The notes below the pieces were generated by a model. It was not told the origin of the DNA. It did no database searches and saw only the letters and a program-made list of their open reading frames with translations. Made by a program: the position numbers and the translations under genes. 64,000 bases of DNA from Cytophagaceae bacterium ABcell3 (GTDB lineage: Bacteria; Bacteroidota; Bacteroidia; Cytophagales; Cytophagaceae), in assembly GCA_030913385.1 (NCBI GenBank), contig CP133159.1, positions 4,753,001-4,817,000 of the forward strand. Reading direction: 5' to 3'. Positions 1 through 11,398 of the stretch are shown piece by piece. Every line of letters begins with the position of its first letter. Positions within the stretch are counted from its first letter, which is position 1.

Positions 1-3000
1 GTTTTAAATGATACAGTTACAGATTGCCCAGGCGTTTCTGGATTGCTAAAGTCATACCATTGGTCTGGAAAAGCATTTTTGAAACTAAATATACGATCAC
101 CAGAGAATGAGTTACCAAGTCGTTTTATTACTTCATTTCGATAAATCCGGCTGTCAAGTGCTGTATATTCAATTGTGATAAAAACATCTGCAATAGTAGA
201 GTAGTCAAAAAAGTTAGCAGCCTTTGGCATAATTAGTTCCCAGTTTGTTTCGACCCCAATATTTTCAAATGGGTACAGCTTATCTGTACGCTGCTCTTCG
301 AGTTCAAATAGACCAGAGGCTTCATGAGCAGATGAAAGTGAAATGCTGTCAGGAGGTCTCACAATAACGTCCTTTCTAAAGTTTGTCCCGTTTACTGCAT
401 ATGAAACACCTGGGTTCCTTAAAGTAGCTTTAATACCTTCGGTTGGTGGCACCAAAGCGACAACAGATGTTTTAACCTTCTTAATTAGTCTCAAATAATG
501 ACCAGGGAAGTCTCGGTCAAACATGTCCAGGGTGGTCTTAAAGTTTATTTGTCCCGTTTCTTTAAAACGCTGAAACTCAGAAGGAGCCATTCTTGTAAGT
601 GAGATGGTTTTAGTTAGTTGTAGTTTCCTTTGGTCTGTTTCTAAGGCAAACTGGTCTAGCTCAGAAACATTTTGAAGTAACCTGTAAGACCCTGTGAGCC
701 CTCTACGGTCAGGGCCTGTCCCTGATCCTGACAGTGTATTGCGAGATGGTGCTTCCCAATAGTCGTCTTTGATAAAGTCAGGAATCTGCTCCTGACGTTC
801 GAATTCTAACTGCATTGCCGCAGCTTTTGCTGTGGCTGTGGCTTGGTGCAGAAAGAAACTATAGACCTTCTCAAGAATGCCGCTCATCCACTGGTAAAGC
901 TCAGCATTTGTAAATTTGCTTGACAGAAAATCTAAAACTTCTCCCGCATTATCTGCTTGCATCTGAGCAATAACCCTTTCTTGGTCTGCAATATCATATC
1001 TTTGCTGAGCGATTATTTCTTGTTGTTCACCAATTATAAGGTCTTGTTGAGATAACTCTAGTTGGTAACGCCACTCCTCTTCTCTTCTTTCAAAGCTGGC
1101 TATCATAGAGCTAATTGACGAAAGAACTCCCATTGTCTGTCCTACACTTGCAGCAGCTGCCCCCAGTGCCCAAATATTCATTGGGTTAGCACCTATTGTA
1201 TATAAAGTAGAAGAAATCGTATGAAATGTAGCCGAGGTATATAAAAGCCTTAGTGCATTCTCTTCACTTCCGCTTCTTCCTGCCGAAATCAGGTTGCTGA
1301 AATGGTTCATTGACAACCGTACTCTGTCTGTTTGTAATTGAGCAAGCACTATATTACTTTCCGCTTCTCTCATTTTTAGCTCTTGTAGTCTTACTCCAGA
1401 CCTGGCCATTCTCAAATCCTGTCGGGCACGTAATACATCGTAGGTGGCAGCATCTTCTTTTTCATAAATTGAAAGAAGTGCCCCTTCTATTTGCTGTGCG
1501 ATATTAACCTGTTGTTTTGCCCTTTCAATAAGTACGTCAAATCTATATAAGGAAGGTGTAAAAACTCTTGTGCCAGTAGAGATTAAACGACCTCCTCCGC
1601 CAAGTACTGGCATTCCAGCTACTTGATCTACAGGGGCTGCATATGGAAGTACCTCCCGGTTAATGCCAGCTATATTCATGCAATTACGAATTTTGAAAAG
1701 GTTTGCTTCTGCGGAGAAACGTAGGCTATTCAATACCGGGTTTGGAGGTACACAAAAATCTGGGTTTAGCTGAGGTGTATAGAAAACATCTCTCCCGTAG
1801 TAGTCATTAATAACACGAACAGGGTTGTTAATGACTGAAAGTGTCTGAAGCTGCTGTGCATCAGGTTGCGTGAAATAGTAATACGCTCGCTCCCTTACAA
1901 AATAAGGGCTTAATGGCAATGTGCCAGTAATATTAGTTATACTTGCTGGTTCGGGTGTCTGTTCTTCAAGGATTGGTAATTGACTTAACCATGGAATGGC
2001 AACAGTATCACTTGTTAAAGCTTCAGGCATAATGCCAGTAACGTTGATAACTGCATTTAAGTAGTATTTGCCCGCTTCTGAAATGAAATGCTTTAACCCT
2101 TCCTGCAAGTCAGCGTTAGCTAATAACCTGTTTAATGCATCTTCTGACTGCACTCTTCCACTTGTAATTAGTGAAAGTATAAAAGTAAATTGTTCAGGAG
2201 TCTCAAATGCACTATTGACAAGATTGCGTATTTGAGAAAATTTCTCGTCAATGCTTTCAGTCTCTGATAGTACATTCTGAATAAGGGCAGAAAGATTGAG
2301 GAGTTTTTCTCTATTTTTGACCCGTAGAAGATCTGATTTTATTTCTAGCCATACAGGCTTCCAATAAGGCCAGTTATGATCGTCTTTAGGCAATAGAGGC
2401 TCCAGATCTTCTATTATAGGTGCACAGTTTGAATCTTCAGGTAATAACCCTTCTGCATCCAGCAATCTTAAAGCTGTTTCATAAAGCATGCGGGCTTTAG
2501 GAATAGACTCTGCATTGTCTTTAGTAAATTCACTATCTGCAAATTCAAGAATACAGCCAGCTATAGAATATACAGTAAACCTTGTATAGGAGTTAGCTCT
2601 AGTTTCTGCAATGGAATGAGGGTTTAGAGGGTCTTTAAGCCAGTTTTCCGACCTTTTGAACTCTTGAAGGTTTTTTTCCTCGTGAACAAGCCCATACCAT
2701 ATCTTGCGTGGCTTATAATCGCCTTCTTCCGTATTTTCTGGTCTATCAAAAGCGTATACTAGCCTATACCAATCTAGGGCTTCTAAGTAATAGCCTTTGT
2801 CCTGAAGTGTCAAAGCAACCATTAAGGGTACAAAGTAATAAGCTTCTTCAATTACAGAAAACAGTGATTTAGGAAGATAGCTGTTGTTTTTGTAGCTTCT
2901 TTCAACATTAAATTTTAGTTCATCAAGGTCATCTGGTTTTTTTACTGGAAAAACCTCTGGAGGAGAAACCAATCCATAGTTAATTCTGACTGAAGGTATG

Positions 3001-6000
3001 GCTGGATGTATAGCAATATTGTTTAAATTACCCTGTAAAGTATCTCTATATATCGGCAGTATAAATGTGTTATAAGATCTTGTGTTGATAAGCAGGAATG
3101 AATTGCTCTTATTGTCAGTGAAATAGTCTATGAAGTTTACGTTACTTAAGAAAGAGATTGGCTCAGAGACAATCGGAGTCTGTTTTTGATAGGTCAGCTC
3201 ATGCCTTCCTCCGAGGTTTCCAAACAAATATCTCACAGGTCCTCTTGGGGAGCGCCATTCAAAATAACATAAATATTCTCTGTTTAATATTTGCGGTGAG
3301 TCAGAAACTTCTATTCTTCCGTTTTCATTGATAACACCATACTCCATGCGCCTTACTTCTCTATCGGGTCTTGCGATAAATCTTTCTCTGATATTTATTA
3401 CGCGATCTAGGTTAACCCATCGTTCCAGAAGATTTGAATGGTTGGAACTGTACCACAAAACATTTTGTATGTACTGATAATTATTAATTTGTATCTCTGC
3501 CTCACTTCCGAATGGTGTATTATATCTTAGAATATATCCCTCTTGAACAGGAGGTTGTGGTTCATAACTTATCCTTAATTTGGAGTACGTAAAACACAGT
3601 TTACCTTCAATAAGAAATTGCAACCTATGGATGTTGTAATGGAAGTGGTGGGAATATTGTTCTGTTTTTTCTAAATTATTCCCAGAGTCGTTTAATTGAA
3701 ATATTCTAAAATCCTCACCTCGTTGTATGGCTATTCGAACGTTGCTTGAACTAGAGCTTCTTCTATTAAGCACCATCTTGATAACGGGGCCTGCAAAACG
3801 TTCGGTTTTAACATTGCTTTGGATTTCTTCAGGTATATCAAGCTCTTCTGCTTCAGGATACCAATATCCATCAGAAAGGTTAAATTTTGCAAAGTATATC
3901 TTCTCTTCTTCTTGTGCTTTATGCCCACGAACAAAAAACATCATGTTCCTTTCTGCTCCAACAGTCCTGGAGACAGCTCCTAAAATTTCAGTTGTAAATA
4001 CATCATTTAGTGCATTTATAGGCTCCCAAGGGGCAGGCGAATAGTTTGCAGAGTTATCAGGGTCAAGAACTGAGTAGTAAAATTTTCTCCTATTAACAGT
4101 ATGGGCAAACATAAACTGTAAAGGTTTGTAATTGTTAGGCGATGAGCCACATTTTGCCACATTGTCGCCCTTTGTTCTAGCGCTTATAGTTGCGACAACG
4201 GTTAAATTTTTTACATCATTTAAATATTCATAATATTTTGAAACAATTTGACAAGCGTTACTAGGGGTCAGTCTGTTGTTGTTTTGTAAGCTATCTGATA
4301 AAGTCAAAAATGCTCCTGAAGCATTTTGCCTAAACCCAGGGTGAAGTACATTTTCTGGATATAAGTTTACAAACATGGCAGAACGCCATTTTTCATAAGC
4401 CCCCATCCACTCCCACTCTTTATCAAAGTAGTCTGAACCTATTTTTAGGTCAAGGTTAGGGTAAGCCTGATGAATAATATTAGCTCTAATAGAGAAGAAA
4501 AGTAAATGTAAAGCTTCAATAGCTTGAGAAACCCTGGTGACCTTTGCACAACAATTATTTTTCAAATCAATTAGTAAACGCTTTCCAAGAAGGTCTGCTT
4601 GTTCGGTTATGTTTAGGTCATCAGTAATAGTTGATTCTATTAAAGAGTCCCTTAACAGGATCATTCCTACTTCTTCAGCTTTTTGAGGAAGCTCTTTGAA
4701 AAAATTTGATAATTTTTCTCTTGCCACTATCCTTGAGTCAAGCTTATCAAACCAGTTCCTTCTAAATTCGTCTGATCGCCTGACAGAAAGCTTTCGTTTC
4801 TCTATATCACTTAAAAACTCTTGTCTAAAGTAAGAAGATTTACGGAAAAGGTCTGGAGACAAAAGGATGTCGTTAGCTTCTTCTTCGAACAACCACATCG
4901 AGTAGCTTCTTTCCTTATGGATCTGAACCATTATTGAGCAAAGTGTATCCCATTCTTCATCAAGGATAATATTAGAAGAGTCAGAAGCTAGATTCCAAAC
5001 AGTCAAAATAAACTGAAAAGAATCAAATGATAGGTTAAGCTGCTCAAGTTCTTTGGAAATATTTTCCCTGTTTTGAGCTTTTTGGTTTAAAGTATTAAGG
5101 TAGTTTATACCATTAATAGCAACATACTTACTAATTGCCAACTCAAGCCCTTCATTGTTAATATCATTTTTTATTTGATTAAACAGGTCAGAAATTTGTG
5201 TCTTTCTTTCATTATATAAATTAATTACTTTTTCACCAGAAAGGATGTTTCTAATAAAATCAGGGCGGATGTTATCCGGGTCTATAATGGCAGGTTTAGA
5301 AACATCAGATAAGGTTCTTTGCCATTGGTTCCTGTCACTTTTTGATGCCCTCCACAATGGCAATTTGGCTTTCAAAAGTTTCCAATAGCCAAACGGCTCT
5401 TCCTCAGAAAGCCACTGTGGGTACAAGGTGCGCCTTTTGTAAGAAGATGTTAATATAGCTGCGAGAGTATTCCATTCGTCGGTCGATATATCACTACCAG
5501 CTGATTTTTTCTCTAACAACTGGATGATAAAACCGAAATTGTCCACATCAATAAAGAGGTTGTTTTTAATAAAACCTAAGGCTTCTTGGACTTTATCATT
5601 ATCTGAAACATCTTGTATATCAAACCATATGTCTTCAATGCTATCATAATCCTGTAAGAACCCTTCTCCCCAAGCAAAATCGAAGGCAGCATTAACGCCT
5701 TCAACATGTTTGATATATCCAACTTCATTTTTTATATCATTTAACACTTCTTTTCTAGACCTAAAAAGGTCACTTGTCGCAGAAAAAGTTCTTAATTCAG
5801 GTAAGTCTTTAGCACTAAGTTCTTCTGGATCAACTAGGGGTTCTTCTTTAACTATTGGCCAAGTGCCTTCGGCTGGTTCTAATACAGGTTCAACAAAATC
5901 ATTTACATTAACCATTAAGCCACTTCCGCCTCCACTTGATAAGGCTTCAGAGTTATTTTCTTCCCCGATCCAAGTTTCAAAAACTTGACGTTTTCTCGCT

Positions 6001-9000
6001 TGAACAAAAATTGAATAGACTTCTTCGAAGTCACTGTCAGAAGGAACCCTTAATACTTTTTTAGTTAATACAAAACTTTCACTAGCTTCCAGTTTTAGTT
6101 TCCCATCATCAATAGAAACAGCATCCACAGGCCATTGTTTTTCATTGACACCTGCCTTAAGTTGACTAAGAACAGTCTCATCGTCAGAAGATGTGGCTAA
6201 AATAGCAACTGTTAAATCATTGTTATTATTGATTTTCAGTTCAAATAGATCACCTTTGCTAGGCTTCAAAACAGAAATTTGCGCTACTGTGTTTCCTCCT
6301 GTCGTTTGGCTCTTATTAATTAAAATACCACGTTCGTCGTTTCGCGACCATTCATTGTAAATTTCAAAGAAGCGGACAAAAGCTTCTTTTGATAAGTGCA
6401 AATCTTCTATTGCTTCTTTGGCTTCTTCTATTTGACCTTTGCTCCCTTGTGTTAGTTTCCGATTAAGATTCCGTAAATAATTATGGTCAGGAACAGTATC
6501 CCAAACGGTAAATGTATGGCTCGACATATCTATATCGGTATACTGATATGGAACTGCCATATGATCCATTATCATTAGTAGATGCGGGCGTTCACTTATA
6601 AATTCATTGTCACGAATACCCCTAAACTCCTCCAGCCCTTCGTCTATCCATTTTCGTCGGTTTTCCCATAACTTGAATACAATATTGCTTTCAATATCAG
6701 GGTTCCTAAAATCATCAGGGCCAATAATGTCAGGTTCAATAATAGGAAACTCTAAAACTTTATACCTATTGGCAGGCCAGTCAGCTTTTTTCCATTGCTC
6801 TTCTTGATACAAAAGACGCCAACACAAAACTTGAGGCACTAAAGAAATCTCAATTAGGCCGTTATTGTCGAATGAATTTACTTCTAACTCTCCTGACAGA
6901 CCACTATTGTTTTCAGGTATGATATTAATACTTTCTTCGCTACCAGCTGTGGCAATAGCAACGATTGATTCATTTGACCTTGAAGCATCCTTATAAAAAA
7001 TGACTTGTGAAGTGCTGTGCAGGATACTAATATATATAAAGCCATTAGAGTCGGTGTTTTTTAAGAAAGATACACCTCTTAATAACCATCTTTGTAGCTG
7101 GTTTGCTTCGTCGCCAATTTTTAAACCTGATGAAAATTTGTTTCGCGAAGTATCTTGTAAACCAAAAAGCACTTCCAACCGAGCCTCCGATAATTCATCG
7201 CTAGTATCAGAGGGGTCAACAAATAAGCAGTCAGAAGAAAATGGGTTGAAATTTTCCTTATAAGGAAATCCTAAAGAACGAGCTAAAGACTTTTGTTCTG
7301 CCTCACTTGCATTTCGTATATCACGTATTTCTTCAAAACTTGTCCCTAACTCCTTTAGCAAGTACTCGTAAACGATAAAGCAATACTTTTTGATTTTTTT
7401 GTTAAGTGTCGCAACAGTCTCAGGCGATAAATCTACACTGTTAAGGTATTTGCGCAAAATTTCAACGGCAACTCTTTGCTGACAAATTAACTCCTCAGAA
7501 GATTGGCAGGAGTGGGGCAAGGACGTGAAGCTCTGGAAAAATGTTTCTTCTAAAAATAGAATATCTATCTCTTCATTGCCGCTTTTTATATTATTAAGAG
7601 CATAGTTAATTAGATCTGTTAAGTAAGCCAATGGGCTAACTGCTGAAGAACAATCGTCACAGCCACATGATTGAGAAAAAACAGGCTCTAGCTCATTGGA
7701 AAGTTTTCCTTTTATGCCACTTGCATTATCCGAGAGGTAGCTTGTGACCAAATTTCGCAGCATGGTGCCATAAGCCTTCGATTTGTAGTACAGTGAAGCA
7801 GAGTTGAAGCTTCCAATATTATTCTCCTCTAGAAGACTAACTATTTCAGGCCTTGTAGCATCTCCAATAGCTAAAGGAGAACTATAACCCTTTTCTATTA
7901 ACACTTGGTTAACTTGTATTTTCTGGGAAAAAGGGTACAAAGATGCATGAGCATCTAAAAAACGAACTGCGTCATGCAGTTTGTCCACTGGAAGATCCTC
8001 AAGATATTTAATTCCCCCTGCATGCCTCACTTGTTCTAAATTATGAATCCCTTTATTGCTTAAAAAAGCAAGAAGCTCTTCAGGAATTGTAAAACCTGCC
8101 TCTGAAGCAACATTTACCAAAGCAGGGGAAGAGCTTCCTGTGGAAACATTAAAAAAGCTGTTGATCTTTACTAACTCATTACTTTCAATTACTTGCTGAA
8201 AAAAGATATCTGATCCAATTTTAATACCTTTGAATAACTCAAGCTTGAAATTTCGAAGCCCTTTTGAGGGATATACAAGCTTATAATCAAAGCTAAAATA
8301 ACCACCTCCATTTGTAGTAAACCTCCCTAGGTTAATAGGAAAAGGCCTTGCGTCCATGTCGGTAATTGAAACATCCACATCTGCAATAGGGTTTTCTTCA
8401 GTATTGTGAAAAAGGAACCCTTCAACACGTACCATTGTGCTGATTTCTGATATAGCCTCATGGGCTTGTGTTTTAAAGTCTTCTGCTAGATATTTGAAGT
8501 AGTCATGGTTATCCCCTAAATCAAGAATAAGACTTGCCAAGCTTACATGAAAAAGATGAAAGTCCAAATCTATAGGGCCTGTTACAAGTATTTGGTTACC
8601 CTCAACAGATGCAGATAGCACCTCCCATATTTCATCTTCAGATGCTTTATTATTAATGGCGTCTGCCAGTCCAGTCAAGTCATTCGAATAATTGCCGGTA
8701 CTTGTATAAAGTAAAGCGGATCCACTAAAGTATAATAAAAACTTTTCTCCGCTTAGTCCACCTTCAGGATGTAATTCAACTATCTTTTCGTTTTCTTCGG
8801 AAGCTTCTTGGGCTGTCCTTAGAGGCGGACAAGAAACAGGCAGCTTTTCATACAGCTTTATAAACCCTAACCGAATTAACCCTGAACTTGAATTCCACTC
8901 GACCCTAAAGCCTCCTTCTTCATTTGATGTAAACTCTACTGAGCGAAGGCCAGCATTAGGTGTATCTGAAAATACTAAAGTGTCACCAGCATACACCTCA

Positions 9001-10106
9001 ACAGGGACTGTAGATCCAGCGTCACCAGTAGTAATATTAAACTCTAGCAAATATTGTTTCCCTTGCTCTAAAACAGGAGAGGAATTTACAACTTGTTGAA
9101 TATTATTTAATAATAGCGTGTTATTTAGTGTATAAGAAGGAGGGAAAGCTTTACCTTCGGATGTAAACCAGGCCTTACTCCCTTCTTTAAACTCAGGATT
9201 AGGGTGTATCTGAAATCCATTGACTGTAGAGTTATCGCAAGGTGTAGGATGATTTGCAATCCAGCTATTTAATGGGATAGTATGTAAGTCTGAAAATCTG
9301 TCTACATAACCTAAATCACTGATAGTTTGATACAAGGCTCTAATAGCCTTTCCCTTAGACTCTGTAAAACTATCAAAGAAATATTCTTCTGAAATTTCTT
9401 CTTGTTTATTTAGTTCTATCGCTGTTTCTAAATTATCTCCAAACTCTTTGACTAAAAAGTTCAATAAGGTTCGAGAAGTATCATAGTGTTTTAAATAAAA
9501 ATTAATGTTTTTGCCTAACTCAGTGATGTCGGCATCAACAAAACTTTCAAACTGGTAATATTTTTCTACTTTTTGAAAAAGACCTAGAAATTCTCTGATT
9601 GCCAGTTTTTTTTCGCCGTGAAGTTTGCTTTCTATGACTACATATCCATCAGTAGCTTGCTTAATCCTGTTTCCGAAAGCAGACGAAAGGTAGGTAAAAA
9701 AAGGCCTACGGTTTTCTTCTTCAGAAACCAAGGATGCTATCTCACTCGCTGAAGAGTTGCTTTTAAAAGAGGCAAAAGAGTAGCTTTTTTTTACCCGAAG
9801 AATTTCTATTATGCTAACGATAGCCTGTTGGAAATCTCCTGAAAATGCTTTGCGATAAGCATCCCACTGTTCATCATCTGTTCCAGTAGTATCAATTTCT
9901 TGACTTATCCCAAAAATATACGAACTAAAAGAATTTATAAAGCTACTTGAAAATTGAAGTGCGTTTGCAACATCCTCTTCAGGCAGTTCGTAGGTGTCTG
10001 AAAAATTATGAGCACCTAATGAACTGCTAATTGCTCCAATAAAATGATTTACATGATCTTGCTCTTCAGCAGAAAAAAAATCTTTAAAGTCTTTCCAAGT
10101 AGCCAT
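1..10106 (-). CDS. Giant Tc-toxin A-subunit-like protein (3' end outside window)
   Basis: A single open frame starts at ATG 10106 and runs off the left edge with no stop: about 3,368 codons, in the same frame at both ends. The protein begins MATWKDFKDFFSAEEQ. Near residue 812 a Cys-rich CGCDDCSSAVSPLAYLTDL segment resembles the VRP1/TcA N-terminal signature. Near 2,790-2,815 the stretch PPNPVLNSLRFSAEANLFKIR followed by NCMNIAG resembles the block preceding the pore-forming and TcB-binding parts of TcA proteins. Around 3,000-3,050 there is a long Gln/Glu-rich helical stretch. In the family, TcA pentamers bind cells and inject a toxin cargo. No signal peptide is visible, as is usual for TcA. 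The start lies outside the cassette array and has no attC next to it. Family assignment is by remembered motifs; TcB/TcC partners, if any, are off-window. The many short plus-strand frames here are shadows. Confidence 0.8.
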   Translation of the reverse strand, partial: MATWKDFKDFFSAEEQDHVNHFIGAISSSLGAHNFSDTYELPEEDVANALQFSSSFINSFSSYIFGISQEIDTTGTDDEQWDAYRKAFSGDFQQAIVSIIEILRVKKSYSFASFKSNSSASEIASLVSEEENRRPFFTYLSSAFGNRIKQATDGYVVIESKLHGEKKLAIREFLGLFQKVEKYYQFESFVDADITELGKNINFYLKHYDTSRTLLNFLVKEFGDNLETAIELNKQEEISEEYFFDSFTESKGKAIRALYQTISDLGYVDRFSDLHTIPLNSWIANHPTPCDNSTVNGFQIHPNPEFKEGSKAWFTSEGKAFPPSYTLNNTLLLNNIQQVVNSSPVLEQGKQYLLEFNITTGDAGSTVPVEVYAGDTLVFSDTPNAGLRSVEFTSNEEGGFRVEWNSSSGLIRLGFIKLYEKLPVSCPPLRTAQEASEENEKIVELHPEGGLSGEKFLLYFSGSALLYTSTGNYSNDLTGLADAINNKASEDEIWEVLSASVEGNQILVTGPIDLDFHLFHVSLASLILDLGDNHDYFKYLAEDFKTQAHEAISEISTMVRVEGFLFHNTEENPIADVDVSITDMDARPFPINLGRFTTNGGGYFSFDYKLVYPSKGLRNFKLELFKGIKIGSDIFFQQVIESNELVKINSFFNVSTGSSSPALVNVASEAGFTIPEELLAFLSNKGIHNLEQVRHAGGIKYLEDLPVDKLHDAVRFLDAHASLYPFSQKIQVNQVLIEKGYSSPLAIGDATRPEIVSLLEENNIGSFNSASLYYKSKAYGTMLRNLVTSYLSDNASGIKGKLSNELEPVFSQSCGCDDCSSAVSPLAYLTDLINYALNNIKSGNEEIDILFLEETFFQSFTSLPHSCQSSEELICQQRVAVEILRKYLNSVDLSPETVATLNKKIKKYCFIVYEYLLKELGTSFEEIRDIRNASEAEQKSLARSLGFPYKENFNPFSSDCLFVDPSDTSDELSEARLEVLFGLQDTSRNKFSSGLKIGDEANQLQRWLLRGVSFLKNTDSNGFIYISILHSTSQVIFYKDASRSNESIVAIATAGSEESINIIPENNSGLSGELEVNSFDNNGLIEISLVPQVLCWRLLYQEEQWKKADWPANRYKVLEFPIIEPDIIGPDDFRNPDIESNIVFKLWENRRKWIDEGLEEFRGIRDNEFISERPHLLMIMDHMAVPYQYTDIDMSSHTFTVWDTVPDHNYLRNLNRKLTQGSKGQIEEAKEAIEDLHLSKEAFVRFFEIYNEWSRNDERGILINKSQTTGGNTVAQISVLKPSKGDLFELKINNNNDLTVAILATSSDDETVLSQLKAGVNEKQWPVDAVSIDDGKLKLEASESFVLTKKVLRVPSDSDFEEVYSIFVQARKRQVFETWIGEENNSEALSSGGGSGLMVNVNDFVEPVLEPAEGTWPIVKEEPLVDPEELSAKDLPELRTFSATSDLFRSRKEVLNDIKNEVGYIKHVEGVNAAFDFAWGEGFLQDYDSIEDIWFDIQDVSDNDKVQEALGFIKNNLFIDVDNFGFIIQLLEKKSAGSDISTDEWNTLAAILTSSYKRRTLYPQWLSEEEPFGYWKLLKAKLPLWRASKSDRNQWQRTLSDVSKPAIIDPDNIRPDFIRNILSGEKVINLYNERKTQISDLFNQIKNDINNEGLELAISKYVAINGINYLNTLNQKAQNRENISKELEQLNLSFDSFQFILTVWNLASDSSNIILDEEWDTLCSIMVQIHKERSYSMWLFEEEANDILLSPDLFRKSSYFRQEFLSDIEKRKLSVRRSDEFRRNWFDKLDSRIVAREKLSNFFKELPQKAEEVGMILLRDSLIESTITDDLNITEQADLLGKRLLIDLKNNCCAKVTRVSQAIEALHLLFFSIRANIIHQAYPNLDLKIGSDYFDKEWEWMGAYEKWRSAMFVNLYPENVLHPGFRQNASGAFLTLSDSLQNNNRLTPSNACQIVSKYYEYLNDVKNLTVVATISARTKGDNVAKCGSSPNNYKPLQFMFAHTVNRRKFYYSVLDPDNSANYSPAPWEPINALNDVFTTEILGAVSRTVGAERNMMFFVRGHKAQEEEKIYFAKFNLSDGYWYPEAEELDIPEEIQSNVKTERFAGPVIKMVLNRRSSSSSNVRIAIQRGEDFRIFQLNDSGNNLEKTEQYSHHFHYNIHRLQFLIEGKLCFTYSKLRISYEPQPPVQEGYILRYNTPFGSEAEIQINNYQYIQNVLWYSSNHSNLLERWVNLDRVINIRERFIARPDREVRRMEYGVINENGRIEVSDSPQILNREYLCYFEWRSPRGPVRYLFGNLGGRHELTYQKQTPIVSEPISFLSNVNFIDYFTDNKSNSFLLINTRSYNTFILPIYRDTLQGNLNNIAIHPAIPSVRINYGLVSPPEVFPVKKPDDLDELKFNVERSYKNNSYLPKSLFSVIEEAYYFVPLMVALTLQDKGYYLEALDWYRLVYAFDRPENTEEGDYKPRKIWYGLVHEEKNLQEFKRSENWLKDPLNPHSIAETRANSYTRFTVYSIAGCILEFADSEFTKDNAESIPKARMLYETALRLLDAEGLLPEDSNCAPIIEDLEPLLPKDDHNWPYWKPVWLEIKSDLLRVKNREKLLNLSALIQNVLSETESIDEKFSQIRNLVNSAFETPEQFTFILSLITSGRVQSEDALNRLLANADLQEGLKHFISEAGKYYLNAVINVTGIMPEALTSDTVAIPWLSQLPILEEQTPEPASITNITGTLPLSPYFVRERAYYYFTQPDAQQLQTLSVINNPVRVINDYYGRDVFYTPQLNPDFCVPPNPVLNSLRFSAEANLFKIRNCMNIAGINREVLPYAAPVDQVAGMPVLGGGGRLISTGTRVFTPSLYRFDVLIERAKQQVNIAQQIEGALLSIYEKEDAATYDVLRARQDLRMARSGVRLQELKMREAESNIVLAQLQTDRVRLSMNHFSNLISAGRSGSEENALRLLYTSATFHTISSTLYTIGANPMNIWALGAAAASVGQTMGVLSSISSMIASFERREEEWRYQLELSQQDLIIGEQQEIIAQQRYDIADQERVIAQMQADNAGEVLDFLSSKFTNAELYQWMSGILEKVYSFFLHQATATAKAAAMQLEFERQEQIPDFIKDDYWEAPSRNTLSGSGTGPDRRGLTGSYRLLQNVSELDQFALETDQRKLQLTKTISLTRMAPSEFQRFKETGQINFKTTLDMFDRDFPGHYLRLIKKVKTSVVALVPPTEGIKATLRNPGVSYAVNGTNFRKDVIVRPPDSISLSSAHEASGLFELEEQRTDKLYPFENIGVETNWELIMPKAANFFDYSTIADVFITIEYTALDSRIYRNEVIKRLGNSFSGDRIFSFKNAFPDQWYDFSNPETPGQSVTVSFK

Positions 10107-11398
10107 AAAAATTAATGTTATTTGTTGGGGTTTAACATACTCTACAATCAGATTATTCCTTTCTTATTCAAGCCTTAAAAAAATGCATTAGTAAAATACA
10201 TCACTGTATTTTAGCGGTGCCAAAAGAGACAAAGACTGATAAAAATTAATGGAGGCTTTTAAAGCAATAAAGTCGCAAGACAAGTTTGCCATTAGACTAA
10301 TAAAACTGTTAGCTAGCGACTAAAAATGCACCATTAAAAATTTGCTTTAAGAAAAGATTACAATACCAAGTTAACTATATTTAGGACGAATGCAAAGTTT
10401 TGTGTGTTATTTTTTATAGATATATTAAAATTCTTTAAAAAGCATCATCTATATAAAATAATTTTGGCCTGTTCAATGATCTGTATCAGTTTTAATGCAA
10501 TAGCCATTTCGCCATTAAAGACTTCTATAAAACCTAATTTAAAGCAGCACAAAACTTAGTCACTCTCAATATGCCAAATTGAAACGATATGTCGTTATTA
10601 AGGAGCTAAATTGCGTTTTTGAAAAGTTTCATTTTAACTATGTTTAAATAATATTTGCAATGCCTTTTCAAAAATAAATAGCTGTAACTCGGTTCTGCAT
10701 AATAGTTGTTTTTGCATTTCTTTTATTTAAAAACAAGACAACTCAAAGTGGTTATAATAACGATCCGCATTTACAGGAAATCATCGAACTAAAATAAAAC
10801 ATTAAAAAAACGAGACAAAAAAGCTTAAAAGGGAGCAAAAAAGAATAGAACTGTCTGACAGTTTGTTAACAGTAAAGTATGATAGTCTTATAAAAGCATC
10901 TCTTGTAGAACTTGGTGATTTAAAGGAAAAATCTAGATATTATATAAAGTTGCTTGATAACTATAGCTTTAATAAAGGTGGTCTTCTACCTGAAGACAAA
11001 AACAACCTTGAGGAAGCCTTACGATTTTTAAACCGAGAAAAAGAGAAAGTTGCTTTTTGTTTTTTTATCAATATTATATTCTCAACAGCTTTTTTCACAT
11101 ATTGAGTGTGAGGGAAAAAACAGGAAAGCTTGCCGGAGAAAAAGACGACACTTTGTTATTGCCATGCTCAAACCTTGTTATCCTTGATTTAAATAGGGCT
11201 TCTTGGAAAATTAATCATTAAAAAATAAAAATTGTACTTTTCTAATAACATATAACTTCGTTTCTTTTTGTTATCGCTCTTTAACTCGTCTGAAATTTCC
11301 AATTTTGATGTTTATAGAGGGCAGGGACTAGGATAAATTTATATTTTTTGAGGATTGGACGCACCTATCCCTTGTAACTTTAATACTTTGTTATCAGT
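10107..11398. other. Gene-poor border region between the toxin gene and the IS
   Basis: About 1.3 kb of AT-rich sequence. No attC-like site is visible. The only coding-like stretch is the plus-strand remnant at 10806-11105. The first part (10107-10800) presumably contains the toxin gene promoter, but I could not identify convincing promoter elements. This is probably the border of the cassette array or decayed sequence. Confidence 0.5.
10806..11105 (+). pseudogene. Possible gene remnant, charged helical protein
   Basis: An open frame of about 100 codons without an ATG; the first plausible start is TTG at 10863. The translation is rich in Lys/Glu and looks helical (KEKSRYYIKLLDNYSFNKGG), which is more protein-like than random AT-rich sequence. 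The last 15 residues are hydrophobic and look like read-through. No family recognised. It could be a decayed gene fragment or chance; it reads opposite to most genes in the window. Confidence 0.25.

Noticed and set aside
3727-4044. Plus-strand open frames within 1-10100 as genes
   Set aside because: They lie antisense to one continuous 3,368-codon minus-strand frame with clear protein character; they are shadows.
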